Shown: piece by piece, positions 1 to 12,369 of the stretch | Layout of the letters: the number at the start of each line of letters is the position of its first letter | Position numbering within the stretch: position 1 is the stretch's first letter | Assembly: GCF_009870125.1 (NCBI RefSeq) | Contig: NC_046679.1 | Location: 10,106,001 to 10,170,000 of the forward strand | Source: Drosophila pseudoobscura | Taxonomy: Eukaryota; Arthropoda; Insecta; Diptera; Drosophilidae | Reading direction: 5' to 3' | Length of the DNA: 64,000 nt | The notes under the pieces: generated by a model | Told to the model about the DNA's origin: nothing | Seen by the model: the letters and a program-made list of their open reading frames with translations, nothing else | Database searches by the model: none | Made by a program: the position numbers and the translations under genes

Positions 1-93
1 CGAATGCAGCGGAATTTTACAAAACTTTCCCACTCGAAGCACCCAAAGTAAAGCCAGTCGGATCGGAACGGACCATTCAGAATACGGACGGAT
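1..93 (+). other. 5' UTR of the mannosidase gene (partial)
   Basis: Sequence upstream of the inferred ATG at 94 that leads into exon 1. No intron border, TATA box or convincing initiator is visible, so transcription may start within or before the window edge. No other coding sequence is supported here. Confidence 0.4.
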
Positions 94-2553
94 ATGAAAG
101 AGAACGGACACATCACTCTTACGCTCTCGTCAGGGGCGGTAGCCAGCACGGATGAGCGGGGCCGAAAGAGTCTGCGGCGGGTAAGAGGCCATAAATGCCC
201 CCAAAGAAACAATGAATATTCATACTTATTTTGCACGGTCTAGGCTTGGAATCAGTTGCCGCGTTGTCAACGCAATCTCATTATACTCGGCGTAACGGCC
301 TTTTGCGTGACGGTCTTGCTCTGTTTAACCGGCGACCAATTGATTGCCGCGAGCATCAAGGATGTCGAGGAGAAGGCCATAGCTTCCCCCTATCAGCTGC
401 GACGCGAGATCCCACTGCAGAATCCCCACCACCATCCTGACAAGGATAAGGATCTGATCGCTGCTGCTGCTGCTGCCACACCGTCCGCATTAGATAGACG
501 CCTGCCCAACCCAAACCCAGAGCCCGCTGATGATAAGGTAATTGTCTTCTCTTCACTGATAAGTGCCTAATTGAGAGAACGACAGAACCCCTTTATGATA
601 AGAGCATAGCGCCATCACCTTAATGACTTAAATTGGTTATTGGTGTCTGAAGTTTGATTCGGGAAAATGGGAGATTGTATAATGATAATTGACTGCTTTC
701 AGTTTGATGGAAATATTGCCTATGGGGAAGCGAACTCGGCTGAGAATGTGGTTCGAGTGCCAGATACACCAGCTGTGGCACTGCCGGCACTGCTGGACAA
801 GACAGTGGACAACGACGGCAGCATTGATATACTGAACAATGTGGAGGAGCCCATCGAGCGTCTGCCCATTGAGCAGCTGGACGAACGCGAACAGCTCAAC
901 GAAGCCATACGGAGTCCCTTACACTTGGGCGGCATCAGCATTAAGCGCCACCTGAAGAAGATTCAGCCGCTCTTGGCCAAGGGGCAGCACTTCCATGGCG
1001 CCACAAACGAGCGACAATCCGCGGTAGTGGCTGCCTTCAAGCACTCCTGGGCCGGCTACCAGAAGTACGCCTGGGGTCACGACAACCTGAAGCCCGTCTC
1101 GCAGTTCTCCCACGAATGGTTCGGCCTGGGGCTGACTATTGTCGACGCTCTGGACACCATGTACATAATGGGGCTCGATGAGGGTGAGTGACCACTGATT
1201 TAATCATCCGATCTAAGATCTAAGCTGTTTGGTTCCCGCAGAGTTCAAGGAGGCTCGTGACTGGGTGGATCTTTCCCTGCGCTTCAGCACGAAGCGCGAT
1301 GTGAATCTCTTTGAGGTGACAATACGTGTGCTGGGCGGTCTGCTGTCTGCATACCATTTGAGCGGCGACACGATGTTCCTCAGCAAGTCGGCGGAATTGG
1401 GTAATCGCCTGCTGCCGGCCTTCCTCTCGCCCTCGGGCATTCCCTATTCGGATGTGAATCTCGGCGACCTGTCCGCCCACTCGCCCAAATGGTCGCCGGA
1501 CAGCTCCACCAGCGAGGTAACCACCATCCAGCTGGAGTTCCGTGACCTGAGTAGGTCCACAAATATTTCCATTTATGAGAACGTAAGTCCAAACACCAGC
1601 ATCTGCGTCTGTTCTCCCAAGCCCAAAAGCTAATAAGGCACATGTACATTTCAGGTCGTAAATAAGGTAAATGAGAAGGTCCACGAGCTGGACAAGACCG
1701 ATGGACTGGTGCCCATATTCATCAACGCCAACACGGGCACCTTCCGCAACTATGCCACCATTTCGCTGGGAGCCCGTGGCGACTCCTACTATGAGTATCT
1801 GCTCAAGCAGTGGATTCAGACAGGCCGCAATGATAACGACAAGTGAGTAGAACAGTAGAGAAGGAGTTTATAGACCTATCACACTCGATTCGTTGCAGTC
1901 TCATTCTGGATTATATGCAGGCCATTGATGGGGTGCTCACGAAGCTGATGCGCCGCACCCCGCGTGAGCACTGGGTGTACATTGGGGAGCTGATCAACGG
2001 CAAGGACTTCAAGCCCAAAATGGACCATCTGACGTGCTACTTGCCGGGCACCTTGATCCTGGGCCACCAGAACGGCATGCCCGACTCTCACCTGATACTC
2101 GCCAGAGATTTGCTGGACACCTGCTATCAGACGTACATGCAGCACCCCACCCATTTGGCGGCCGAGATATCGTACTTTGCACTGACGGACAAGGAGGAGC
2201 ACGACATTTATGTGAAGCCAAACGATGCGCATAATCTGCTGAGGCCCGAGTTCATCGAGAGTCTGTATTACTTCTACGCGATCACTGGCAATCGCACATA
2301 CCAGGACATGGGCTGGACCATCTTCCAGGCGTTCGAGACCCACGCCAAAGTGAATGCGGGTTACACGTCGCTGGGGAACGTTCGGAATACGCAGAACACG
2401 CGCATGCGGGATCTGATGGAGAGCTTCTGGCTGAGCGAAACCCTCAAGTACTTCTATCTGCTGTTCAGCGACAATCGCAAGGAGATCGATCTGGACCAAT
2501 GGGTCTTCAATTCGGAGGGTCATCCACTGCCAGTCTATCCGCCTAAGACATAA
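94..2553 (+). CDS. alpha-Man-Ib: Class I alpha-1,2-mannosidase (GH47), complete six-exon gene
   Basis: The product removes alpha-1,2-linked mannose from high-mannose N-glycans in the ER/Golgi lumen, a step in glycoprotein maturation and quality control. Exons read 94-180, 244-537, 703-1183, 1242-1582, 1655-1842 and 1899-2553. All junctions are GT/AG and the phases agree, giving 681 aa. The ATG at 94 is chosen because exon 2 has no in-frame ATG and is preceded by an acceptor, while the donor at 181 (GTAAGA) closes a 29-codon first exon. Residues about 41-57 form one hydrophobic segment near the N-terminus, as in a type II membrane protein. A low-complexity stem follows, then the GH47 catalytic domain from about residue 245 to the end. 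Visible family motifs are [30 protein letters not shown] and [10 protein letters not shown]. The last motif is usually NTEAHP; here Thr is Ser and Ala is Gly. The identification as CG11874 rests on family motifs and on its convergent CG11873 neighbour. ER or Golgi placement is not decided by sequence. Confidence 0.93.
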
Positions 2554-5500
2554 ATAGCATCTAAGCACAAGACTACTAGAAGTTTGCGCAACAAAAAGCT
2601 GTGCATGGGAGCCGATATGCGCAGCATTTAAGCTGCCACAATCGTATCGTACTTTAGCGCAAATGCCAAATACTATGCTAAGCTATGAAATGGCTAGACA
2701 GCCACAACTGGTCGTCTGGCTGTGTAGGGAGTAGGGTAATGCCCCCACACGAATATAAAAACCTATCACCACTATCATCAGAGCAGTCTACAGCAGTCGA
2801 TTCTGTATCATATTATTTGTTCTAATTTGATATCTGTTATTTCGTAATAATTTATTTCTCTCGTATAAGCACCTACCACTAATCTCTGGTTGGGGCAGGA
2901 GCCCTCTCTCATTAGTTGTAGCATCTTATCGCTGGTAGCACCACCAATCGAATCAATCTGCAGGTCTTACATTTGTAATACCCCCCAACCCCCTGTAATA
3001 CCCTGTAGTCGAATATTATGTATGTATCTAGCAGTAGTACGTTTATGTTTGCAGAAATTTTAGCAACTGGCGGCACAAAGTCGATTTGTGTGTTCGAATA
3101 TGTAGGAAAGGAGGCATGTGTGTAATGCAAGGATTGAATCTCACAGGAACTCGAATCCAAGTCCCCAAGTTATAAGCAAAGCCAACAATACATACGTGTT
3201 GAATAAAATGCAAATAGTTTTTAAAATTGTATGGAATTTTCTTTATTTTCCTAAGAACGTTGTCACCCAGTACAAACGCATGAAATGCATGAACTTTGAT
3301 TGCATTTTCCTTTCACTTTTAGCTGGGTTTTCTCTGATTTCTCTGTTACTTGTTGCGTTTCGTTTCGTTTCGTTTTCAGTGAGATTTTATGTTTGTTATC
3401 TCCCCGTTACTCAAAGAGCATAGGGATGATATATTAGTTTTCTTTATGTACTTAATGTTTATGACGACTATGAATGGATGGGCTTAATAAACTATGAAAT
3501 ATTAAACTGTTTTTACTCTTTTGTTTCTCTTTTTTTACTCTCTCTCCTTATGCCGATGATGCCTGGTTTTTCTTTCTATTAAAATCTTTAGTTTTCTCTT
3601 TATGTTTTACATTACATTTAGACACATTTTTAGCTGAACAATTCTTATGACGGGTGACGGGTGTCTGTTGTGGATGGGTGTCGGGTGTCGGATGTCGGGG
3701 GTAATCTGAGTTCTCTTGAGTCTTGTTCTAAATACAACTTAAAACAATTCGCATTAATAATCTAGCAATAGATTTAAATTTATTCAGTTTTTGAGGTTTT
3801 TCCAAACTTAAATTATTCTATTACATGTACATTTTTACACGAAAGTTATTTGTCTTTGAATAATAACTAGAAAGTGCTGGAACTTCTAGTTGAAGCAACA
3901 CATAGGGGACACAAGGGATGGGGATGGGGATGGGATGGGATCGTTAGGGGGTCATGGAGGCCCGAATATTGAAGCACATCTTAGATTAATGATACCTCTT
4001 GAAAGTTCCCTTACTGACTATACGTAATACAAGCATTTCCCTTCCATTCCATTCCCTTTCATTCCATTCCATTCCGTCCGTCTGGAAGTACGTATCATAG
4101 TAGGTGTTTTTTGTTTTTGTTTTGTTTTGTTTTGGTGGTGGTATTAAAGTAGTAGTTAGTATTGTAATTGCTTGGAAACATTACAATTGCTTTGCTCTTT
4201 CATTAATTCGTTTTTGCTTTTTTGTTTGTTTTTTTTTTTGTTTTTGGATAAACTTCGTAGTGTCTTACTGTGTTTAGACTTTTAATCGTAGTTATTACTT
4301 ATGTTTTACAAGCTAATCAGACATCTATATTTAAAACGTGGCACAAATCACAAGTCAGATTTGTCGCAAGATCAAGATACAATTGATACGATTCGTTAAA
4401 TTTCCATTTTGTTTGTTCCTCTCATCAATCCATCCGTTCCATTGAAGTGTAGAAGATAGTATTATTACATTATAGATTCAATAATTTATAAATGTTTAAA
4501 CTAAATTGGCTAAAATTGTGATTTTTGAACTGCTTTTGGTTTGCTTCGTAGTTGCCAGAGCTGCTGTACGGTTTGCTCGTGCTTAAATCCCTAAGATCTT
4601 TCCATAGCATTGCCGAAATATATCCCTCCTCCTGCTCGTCATTCTCCCGTCTCGATTGACTCTTCATTTCATTCAAATTGAGCACACGTCCATAGGTTTG
4701 TTTCTTGATTCGTTTGTAATATCAGAAGCAGCCATATGGAAAGTAAAGCGCTTTACGTATCTGCTATCTGCTACCTTCCTGTTATAATTCCTATCAACTT
4801 ATATTCCATTCCTGAAACTGCTCAAACTATATACACAATCTCTTTAGTAATACTCGTACATAAGGGAAGGATCTATCTCCTGGTGTGGTTGATTGATTTG
4901 ATTGCTCCTCCGCCTCTCTTCCTCCTTCTCTATATGAACACGTGCATTGGCGACATTTTCGATTTCAATTGTTCCACAGAATTGCTTCAAATCAAAGACT
5001 ATTCAATACCAAGATGTTGCATGAGGAACAAATGCTTTTTCAATTTTCGTTTGACGCTTCATGATACGGGCGCGTTGAGTCGGTGTGTCGGTCGCTGATG
5101 TCTTTGGCGCGGCACAGAGGGGTCTCAGCCGAAATAGTCAAAAATTGTATGAGTGCTTTAGATAAATTTAATGTACGCATCTAATAGAGAATTTTCCAAT
5201 CGAATTTTCAAGATAGTTTTAGTTTAGGCGATATAAGCACTCAAAGTTTAACATTTTTTCAGTGTGAGCTGACCACCGCTTCGACGGTGCTGAGGCTCGA
5301 GAGTTTAGAATTATTTCGTTGCAGGTGAAGGCATTGCCGAACAGACGAAACCGATGGGCAGCGGGGTCGCGGTAGAGACGAAGTACAGGCGAAAAGGGAA
5401 TTGAAACCCCGCGCGCTTCCTCGTGCCTTTTGGGTCCTAATGTTAGGACCCACCATAGGGTGGGTCGCTCATGAAACATCTTTGTATTGTATAGTCTTTG

Positions 5501-6150
5501 TTCAAATTCAACTTAATTACAGAATTAATTATACAACCAATTCGTTATGTTTTCTTTCCATTTCTTTGCGCGTATCCGTTACCTTCTTGGTTCTTCGTTC
5601 ACTCTTCTCTCATTTCTCTTGGTTTTATATGAATATAAATTGTCTAGTGTAACTATATAATTTATTATATTAGGGGGTGTTCCGTGAGAGCATTGTATGC
5701 TATTCGTCGTTTAGTTTGCATTTCAATTCGCCGCGTCAATTGCTTTCCTTTCACTTCCTTCTTTCTTGGCCATCTATTTGGGTATTCTTTTCTTTCCCTT
5801 TTCCTTCCTCTCGTTTCTTTAAGTAACCAATAATAAGCAGCGAGTGGTTCAGAATTTGTACAAAAAATATTGGACTAAAAAATACAAACAGAATAAGTAT
5901 AAAACAATTTAGGCTAAAATTTGTAAACTTATGGTCTAAAATAAATGGGGAAAAAAACTCGAAACAAATTTAAAATTTCGCTGTTTTTTTGGGGGGGTGA
6001 GGGGCTTTTTTTCTATACAATCATCAAGTCGCTGTCAGCCCACGCTCACAAGGTGGTGGCATTGAACTCGAGAATCAGGCTGTTGGCCAGCTCCGCCGCC
6101 GATGTCGGGGCAGCCGCTCCGCCTCCACCGGCGGTTGAGGTGAGTCCAAG
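2554..6150. other. Convergent 3' UTR / intergenic region between alpha-Man-Ib and CG11873
   Basis: AT-rich non-coding stretch between the two converging stop codons. On the + strand, AATAAA signals at 3202-3207 and near 3486 could end the mannosidase transcript. On the - strand, AATAAA (TTTATT on +) at about 5661-5666 and 3779-3784 could end CG11873, so the two 3' ends may overlap. GGGATG and ATTCC short repeats lie at about 3915-3940 and 4045-4078. The only clearly different part is the GC-rich patch at about 5270-5470, listed separately. Open frames here are short and show no family. Confidence 0.6.
5431..5466. other. Two overlapping, mutually exclusive hairpins
   Basis: A 10-bp perfect stem (TGGGTCCTAA with its complement, two-base spacer) spans 5431-5452. 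An 8-bp perfect stem (GACCCACC / GGTGGGTC, four-base loop ATAG) spans 5447-5466. They share GACCCA, so only one can form at a time. They sit at the end of a GC-rich island in an otherwise AT-rich 3' region. The function is unknown; a 3' UTR RNA switch, an end-processing element or a decayed insertion end are all possible. Confidence 0.6.
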
Positions 6151-9100
6151 TCAAGAGGTCATTATCGACTTGACAGGGTCGTCCAGGCCGGCGGCCACGC
6201 AGCTAAAGTCATTCAGCTGCCCCACCAAGTGCTGGGAGGGTGCCTGTCCGATGCTCTGGTGGTGCTGGTGCTGCAGATGCGGCGGCTGGACAACGCTGTG
6301 GCTCTGCATCTGCAGCTGGTGGTGGTGCTCCAGCAGGATGTTGCTGCTGTTGTCCGCCACGGCATTGGCCGCCGATCCCCCGCCGCTGATCAGGCAGTCG
6401 TTCATCTCCTCGCCGAGCTGCCGGCGACGCTGGTGGGCCAGCTGCAGCTGCTCCTGCTGGCAGCTCGGCAGATTGGCCTGGCCTCCCTGCCGCTGGTCCT
6501 CCAGCATGCTGTCGCCCAGGATCGAGCCCAGCGAGAACTGCAGCGAGTCGGCGCTGTTCTGCAGGTTCAGTATGCTGTCAATGGCACTGGCCACATGCCG
6601 GCTAATGTCGTCGTCATACTCTCCCGTCACCACGGGCTGTCCCCCCAAGTGGTTCACGTGCATCTGCTGGGGATGCTGTTGCTGCTGCTGCATCTGCTGT
6701 TGCATGCTGTGCTGGTAATGCTGCTGCTGTTGCTGGGTGTTCATCATGCTGGCGTAGGCCTGATGATTGGCAAAGTTGTGTGGCGGCTGTTGTTGCTGTT
6801 GCGGCTGCTGCTGCAGCATCTGGGAGAAGCCTGCGGGCCCGTTGGCCGGCTCCACTCCCATGCCGTCGTGCAGCAGCATCTCCGGATCGAGAAGGCCGTG
6901 CGGCGGCACCACGAGCTGTTGCTGCTGCTGCTGAGAGGACATGGGCGACGACGACGAGGAGGAGCCCGTGCACAGCCGCTTGCTGCTGTTGTCGTCCTCC
7001 AGCTCGCTGCTGGAGCCCATCATCTGGCTGTCCCAGTGCCGCTTGCGCGACTCTCCCCCGTTCACGAGCATCGCCCCCTGAGCGCCGGGTCCGTCGCCGT
7101 TGCTGGTGCTGGTGCTGGACATGAAGTCGCTGTAGTGGGCCTCCATGCTCTGCATCCACCTGGGATTATTGTTGCAATTCAGTTCGATGTGATGCTGCTG
7201 CTGCTGTGATGGTTGCTGTTGCTGTGGTCCTGCGTACTGCTGCTGCTGCTGTTGGGTCTGTGGCTGTGGTTGCGGCTGCTGCATGAAGCTGGCATCTGGC
7301 ACCCACATGTTCAATTTGCTCTTGACCTCTGGGGATTTCGAATCGCCAAAGATCTCGTCCAGATTGGATTCAATGTCGTGGGCATCGCTGCTGTTCTTCA
7401 CATCCAAATGCACCGGCGACTCCCCGAACATGGCCTCCAGCCGCGTCTCCACCGACTTTTGAACATCCGAGTCGCTGCTGAAGAACTCACTGATGGCCGG
7501 ATGCTGGTTCTGTTCCGCCGCATCCATGGCCACCGGCTGCTGGCGCTGGCCGCTGCACGAGGAGTTGCCAATGCTCGAATTGTGCTTGCTGGGATCGACG
7601 CCACTGGCGCTGCCGCTGGGGGCGTTGTTGTCGCTGCCGCAGGTGCTGCTGTTGCTGCTGCTCGTCGAGCTCTGGTTGCTCTTGTCGATGCAGCCGTTGG
7701 GGAATAGATCCCCCATTTGATTGCTGCTGTTGTTCATCATTCCGCTGCCATTGGAGGTGTCCAGGAAATGCTGCTGCTGCTGCTGCTGCTGTTGCTGTTG
7801 CTGGCGATTGATGGGGCAATGCTGGTGCTGTCCTCCATTCATCTGTGGCTGTGGCGGTGGCTGCTGCTGTTGCGGCAATCCCTCGCTGTTCATCAGATTC
7901 TGAAGGCAATACCAGCCATCCTCCTGCTCCACATGCTGATCCACGCCATTGCCTTTGATATGTTGCTGCTGCTGCTGCATCGACTGCTGCTGTTGTGGCT
8001 GCTGCTGCTGTTCCTGCATTGCTCTCTCGCCCCCATAGGGCATCTGGCTGGCCCTTGCCTTGGCCTCGATCTTCTTCAGAATGAAGCTGGTCTGCAGCTC
8101 CGACTCGATGTCAAAGTGTCCGTAATCCTTTTTGATATATCTACCGCTCGAATCCTTGCTTTGGTTCTCTCTTTTCACATCGCCATTGGTAGTGGGTTGC
8201 TCCCGCTCCTCCTCCTCCTCCTCCGGCGCCTCTTGCTTCACGGCTGTTGCGGCTGCAGCTTCTGTCTGTGGATGAGACTGCGACTGGGACTTGCTGAAGG
8301 CCTTGTTCACATCGGCGCTGTTCTTGAGCAAATCAAACGTGTCCACCACTGCGGCGGCTGCCTTCGATTGGGGCTCCTGTTTGATCTCCTCCTTGATCTG
8401 AAGCTGGGATTCGGTGGCTAATCTCTCGCTGCTCAGCTCCTCCTTCAGCTGCTGCTCCAGCTCCTTTTCGGCGGTGCGAATGTCATTGATCTCCCCCTTG
8501 AGGTCATCGATCATCAGCTGTTGCATCTGCAAGGACTCCGAGGTGCGATGCGGCAGCTATAAATCACCAATAAAAATGTTCAATTAAAATTATCCAATCT
8601 CCACTATCTAGTAAGCCTTACAGTGGACTCCTGCATGAGGATCTCGTGGAACTTTCCGTTCAATTGCCGGAACTTATCCTGGAATCCCAGGGCGGTGGCC
8701 TCAAACTCCTCCTCCTCGTCGGAGGGCAGCTCCAAGTCATTCTCGTGCATGCAGTGGTACCTACACAAAAACCAGAGAAACAGAACAGATGTTAGCCTCC
8801 AAAGGGAGAAGGGATTGCGGGGGGTGGGGGGATAGCCTACCTAATCAATCGCTTGACGGCCTCGTCTTTGGTGCGGAAGGGCTTCACATAGTCCGGCTTC
8901 AGGCAGCTCTCCTGGTCGACCTCCAGCTGGCGCACGAACCTGCGAAGGAAGGGATTAGAAGGATTAGTCTCTGGTTCGGCCAAAGCACTGGGAGTGCAAA
9001 ATCCATTTGTCGGCCGCCTTCCCGCTAAGAATCGGCATTGTTTCAACCAACTACTCACAAGGAGAGGCGTGCAATTTTCGGCTTCAGCGGCGGCAGTTCA

Positions 9101-12100
9101 TCCAGTTTTGGTGGCATGAACAGCGGCAGGCTGGGCAGCACGGGTGTCGGCAGGGTGGGCATCAGACTTCCGATTCCTGGCACTCCCATTCCCACTGGTG
9201 GCACTGGTGTTGGTGCTGCCACAGTTGGTAGGACAGGCACTGGCGGAGCCGCTGGTTGTGGCTGCTGTTGCGACTGTTGCTGCTGCACCTGTGGCTGCTG
9301 TTGCTGTTGGGGCTGCAGTTGTGGCACCTGCTGCGGCTGCTGCTGTGGCTGCGTCTGTGGCGGCTGCTGCGTCTGTTGTTGGGGCTGCAATGGTGGCATT
9401 GGCAGCATGTTTGCCACATGCATCATGTTGCTGCCGCTGTGGTTGCTATTACTGTTGCTGTTGCTACTGTTGCTGCTGTTGTTCTGATTGCTGTTGCTGC
9501 TGCTGCTGGCCAACAGATTTGTGGAGCTGGCAAAGATCAGCGGTGGCGGACCACTCTTCAAGAGCGGCGGCTGCTGCTGCTGTTGCTGTTGCTGCTGTGG
9601 CAACATGGTGATTGTCTTCTGTGTCAGCATATTGATGGCTCCATTCGGTGGATGCTGCTGCTGCTGTTGTTGATTGGACGCATTGGCAATCACTTTGTTG
9701 CGGATGGCAGGAGCCTCCTTGAGCTTCAGCTGTGGCTGGGACTGTTGCTGCTGCTGCGACTGTTGCTGCTGTTCCTGTTGTGCCAATTGCTGCGGCATGC
9801 TGCTGTTCGTGGCGACTGCCTTTTGCTGAGCCTGCGCCTGCTGCTGCTTCTGCTTGTTGGCCTGCTGCTGCTGCTGCTGGTGCTGCATCGGATAGATGTG
9901 GATACGCTGGGTAATGTTCTGCGGCTGTGGTTGTGGCTGCTGCACAACCGCCACTGATCCGGTTGCTCCTCCTGCCACAGCTGTGGTGGTGGCGGTGGAG
10001 GAGTGGTTGTTCGGCTGCACCACATTGGCCGGTATCGATATGGAGGCCGCCGTCTTCAGGGGCTCTGGGCCGACCTGCAGCTGCAGCTGCTGCTGCACTG
10101 CCTGTGGTATCAAATTGAAGTTCCCGTTGGCTGTCGGCAGCGTTGTGGGCACCTCCTTGCCGGAGGCCAGGATTCGGTGCTGCTCCGCAAACAGCCGCTG
10201 CAGCGTCAGATTGATCTCCGCATCGCTCATCGGCTTGTTGTAGGCGGCTATCGTGGCCGTGTCCATCTCCTGCGAGGGACTCATCGTCGGCAGAAAGGTC
10301 TTGTTCTGCAGCTTGAAGGTCAGGAACTGGATCTGCATCTGCACCTGCTTGAAGACCTGCTGCATCTGGGGCGTCAGCTGGATCGTCTGCACTCGGGACA
10401 CGGTGTTCGGTTGCGGGGGCGGCTGTTTCTGTGCCGTTTGCTGTTGGATCTGTGGCTGTTGTTGCTGCTGCTGCTGTTGGGGTTGCTGTTGCATCTGCAG
10501 TTGATTGACCACCGGCGGGGCTGCCGCTGTGGCTCCTTGATTGATAGCCCCCGTGGTGGCCGTCAGGCTGAAGCTCGTCCGTTGCTGCTGCTGCTGTAGG
10601 ATCGCTGTCGCTGGCTGCGGCTGCTGTTGCTGCATGGGTGCTGTGACGCCCACCAGCTTCGTGCCACTGGTCGTCTGAAACGGCTGGATGCTGGTGCTCA
10701 TCGTCGTGGTTGTGGTCGTCGTGGTCTGTCCACCGCCGGAGCTTCCGATGACAATCATCTGCTTGCCGCTGGCCACATTCGGCTGCACGATCTGCACGGG
10801 ATTGTTGTTCGGCTTCTGCGACAGCGGATCCAGCTTCGGCATGGGCTTCACCACCCCCGCGTTCTTGAGGATCGCCAGCTCGGCGGCTGTGGGCGTGGCC
10901 TTGGGCTTGCGCACAGGCTTCTTCTTCACCACGGCCCCCGTGCTGCTGGTGGCCGGTCCCCCCGCCTTGGCGGGCTCCAGCTTAGCCTTGCTCTGGTCGA
11001 TGATGGGCGCCACATTGGCCACCTGCTTCGTCACCGTGGTGGTGGTCGAGGTGGTGCTGGTGGTCGTCGTCAGCGTGGAGCTGGCTGTCGTTGTGATGGC
11101 CAGTCCATTGCTGATCGGCTGGACCGGGTGCACGATCTGCTGCTGCGGCGGCTGCGGCCTCAACGGCAGCGTTGTTCCTGCTCCCGTTGTCCCTGCCTGC
11201 TGGGCCGGCATCGGATTCACATCGTTGAAGTGGAGCTGCCCCAGTTGGAGGCACTGCGCCAGCTGCTGGGCATTGATTCCCGCCGGTGCGATCAGCAGCC
11301 GTTCTGTGGGTCCTATCGAAGCGGTCGTTTGCCCGGCACTCATGGCCGTGATGTGATTCGTGACGCTGTTCAGACAGAACAGCTGCTGCGTGGATGGATC
11401 GATCGGTGGCAGGGCAATGTATCGCTGTTGTCCATTGTTGGTGGCGGCTGTAGGTGCTGCCGCTGCTGGAGGAGCAGCCACAATCGGCGGAGCAGCAGAA
11501 GCAGAAGGCGCAACAGGCGACTGTTGGGGCTGTGGCTGTGGCTGCTGCTGGATGAGCACTTGACTGTTGAGCGACATCTGGGGAAAGGACAGCACTTCGT
11601 GGGTGGCGGTCTTTGGGGCCGCCGCTGGAGGCAATGTCGGTGGTGGTTTCATGGTTATGCTGTTGGGCGGCTTCCGATTGTTGGCCACTGAACGAAAGAA
11701 CGAATGATTGAATCGCTTTCCTGTCTGCAGCATCGTCTGGCACTCACCTTTGACCTCTATTTTGGGCGCTGCTGCCGCTGATACTTTGATCAAGTGCTGC
11801 TGCTGCTGCTGTGGGTGCTGCTGCTGCTGTTGTATCTGTATCTGTGGCTGCTGCTGTGCCTGCTGCTTGCTGGCCTCTATCGGCATCCTCGCTGGCTCAT
11901 TGATGATCGTCACATTGGGCAGCGCCCCCTTGAGCAGGGCCTGCAGGATCAGCTGCGACTGATGGTCCTGCGGATTGTTCGGATCGTGGCGCAGTATCAG
12001 GCGCTCGCACTGCTCCGAAACGGCCAGCGTGAGGCTGCCCGTCAGCTGCGGCACCAGGGCCGCAGCCGAGGCTGGCGATCCCACCGGCAGGCCACCCACA

Positions 12101-12337
12101 TTCAGCTGCGGCGCCATAATGGTGGCTCCCCCCGCGGTCATCACGGCTGTGCCTGTCGGCTGTGAGGCGGCACTGCCCGTGGCTGGGGGCGTGGCTTGCG
12201 GTATGGCCACCAGCTGCATCTGCCGCCCATCGTTGGACATCTTGATGGTTGTGTGCGATTCTGCACTGGCCATCGAAGAGGATCCCTGGAAGACCAACTG
12301 CGTCGCATGATGATGATTGGCGGTGGGTTGTGGTTGA

Positions 12338-12369
<32 letters not shown>

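Noticed and set aside
231..570. Mannosidase start within exon 2 (frames beginning at 231 or 256)
   Set aside because: Those first codons are TTG, not ATG. The in-frame acceptor at 243 and the upstream 29-codon exon at 94-180 explain the N-terminus.
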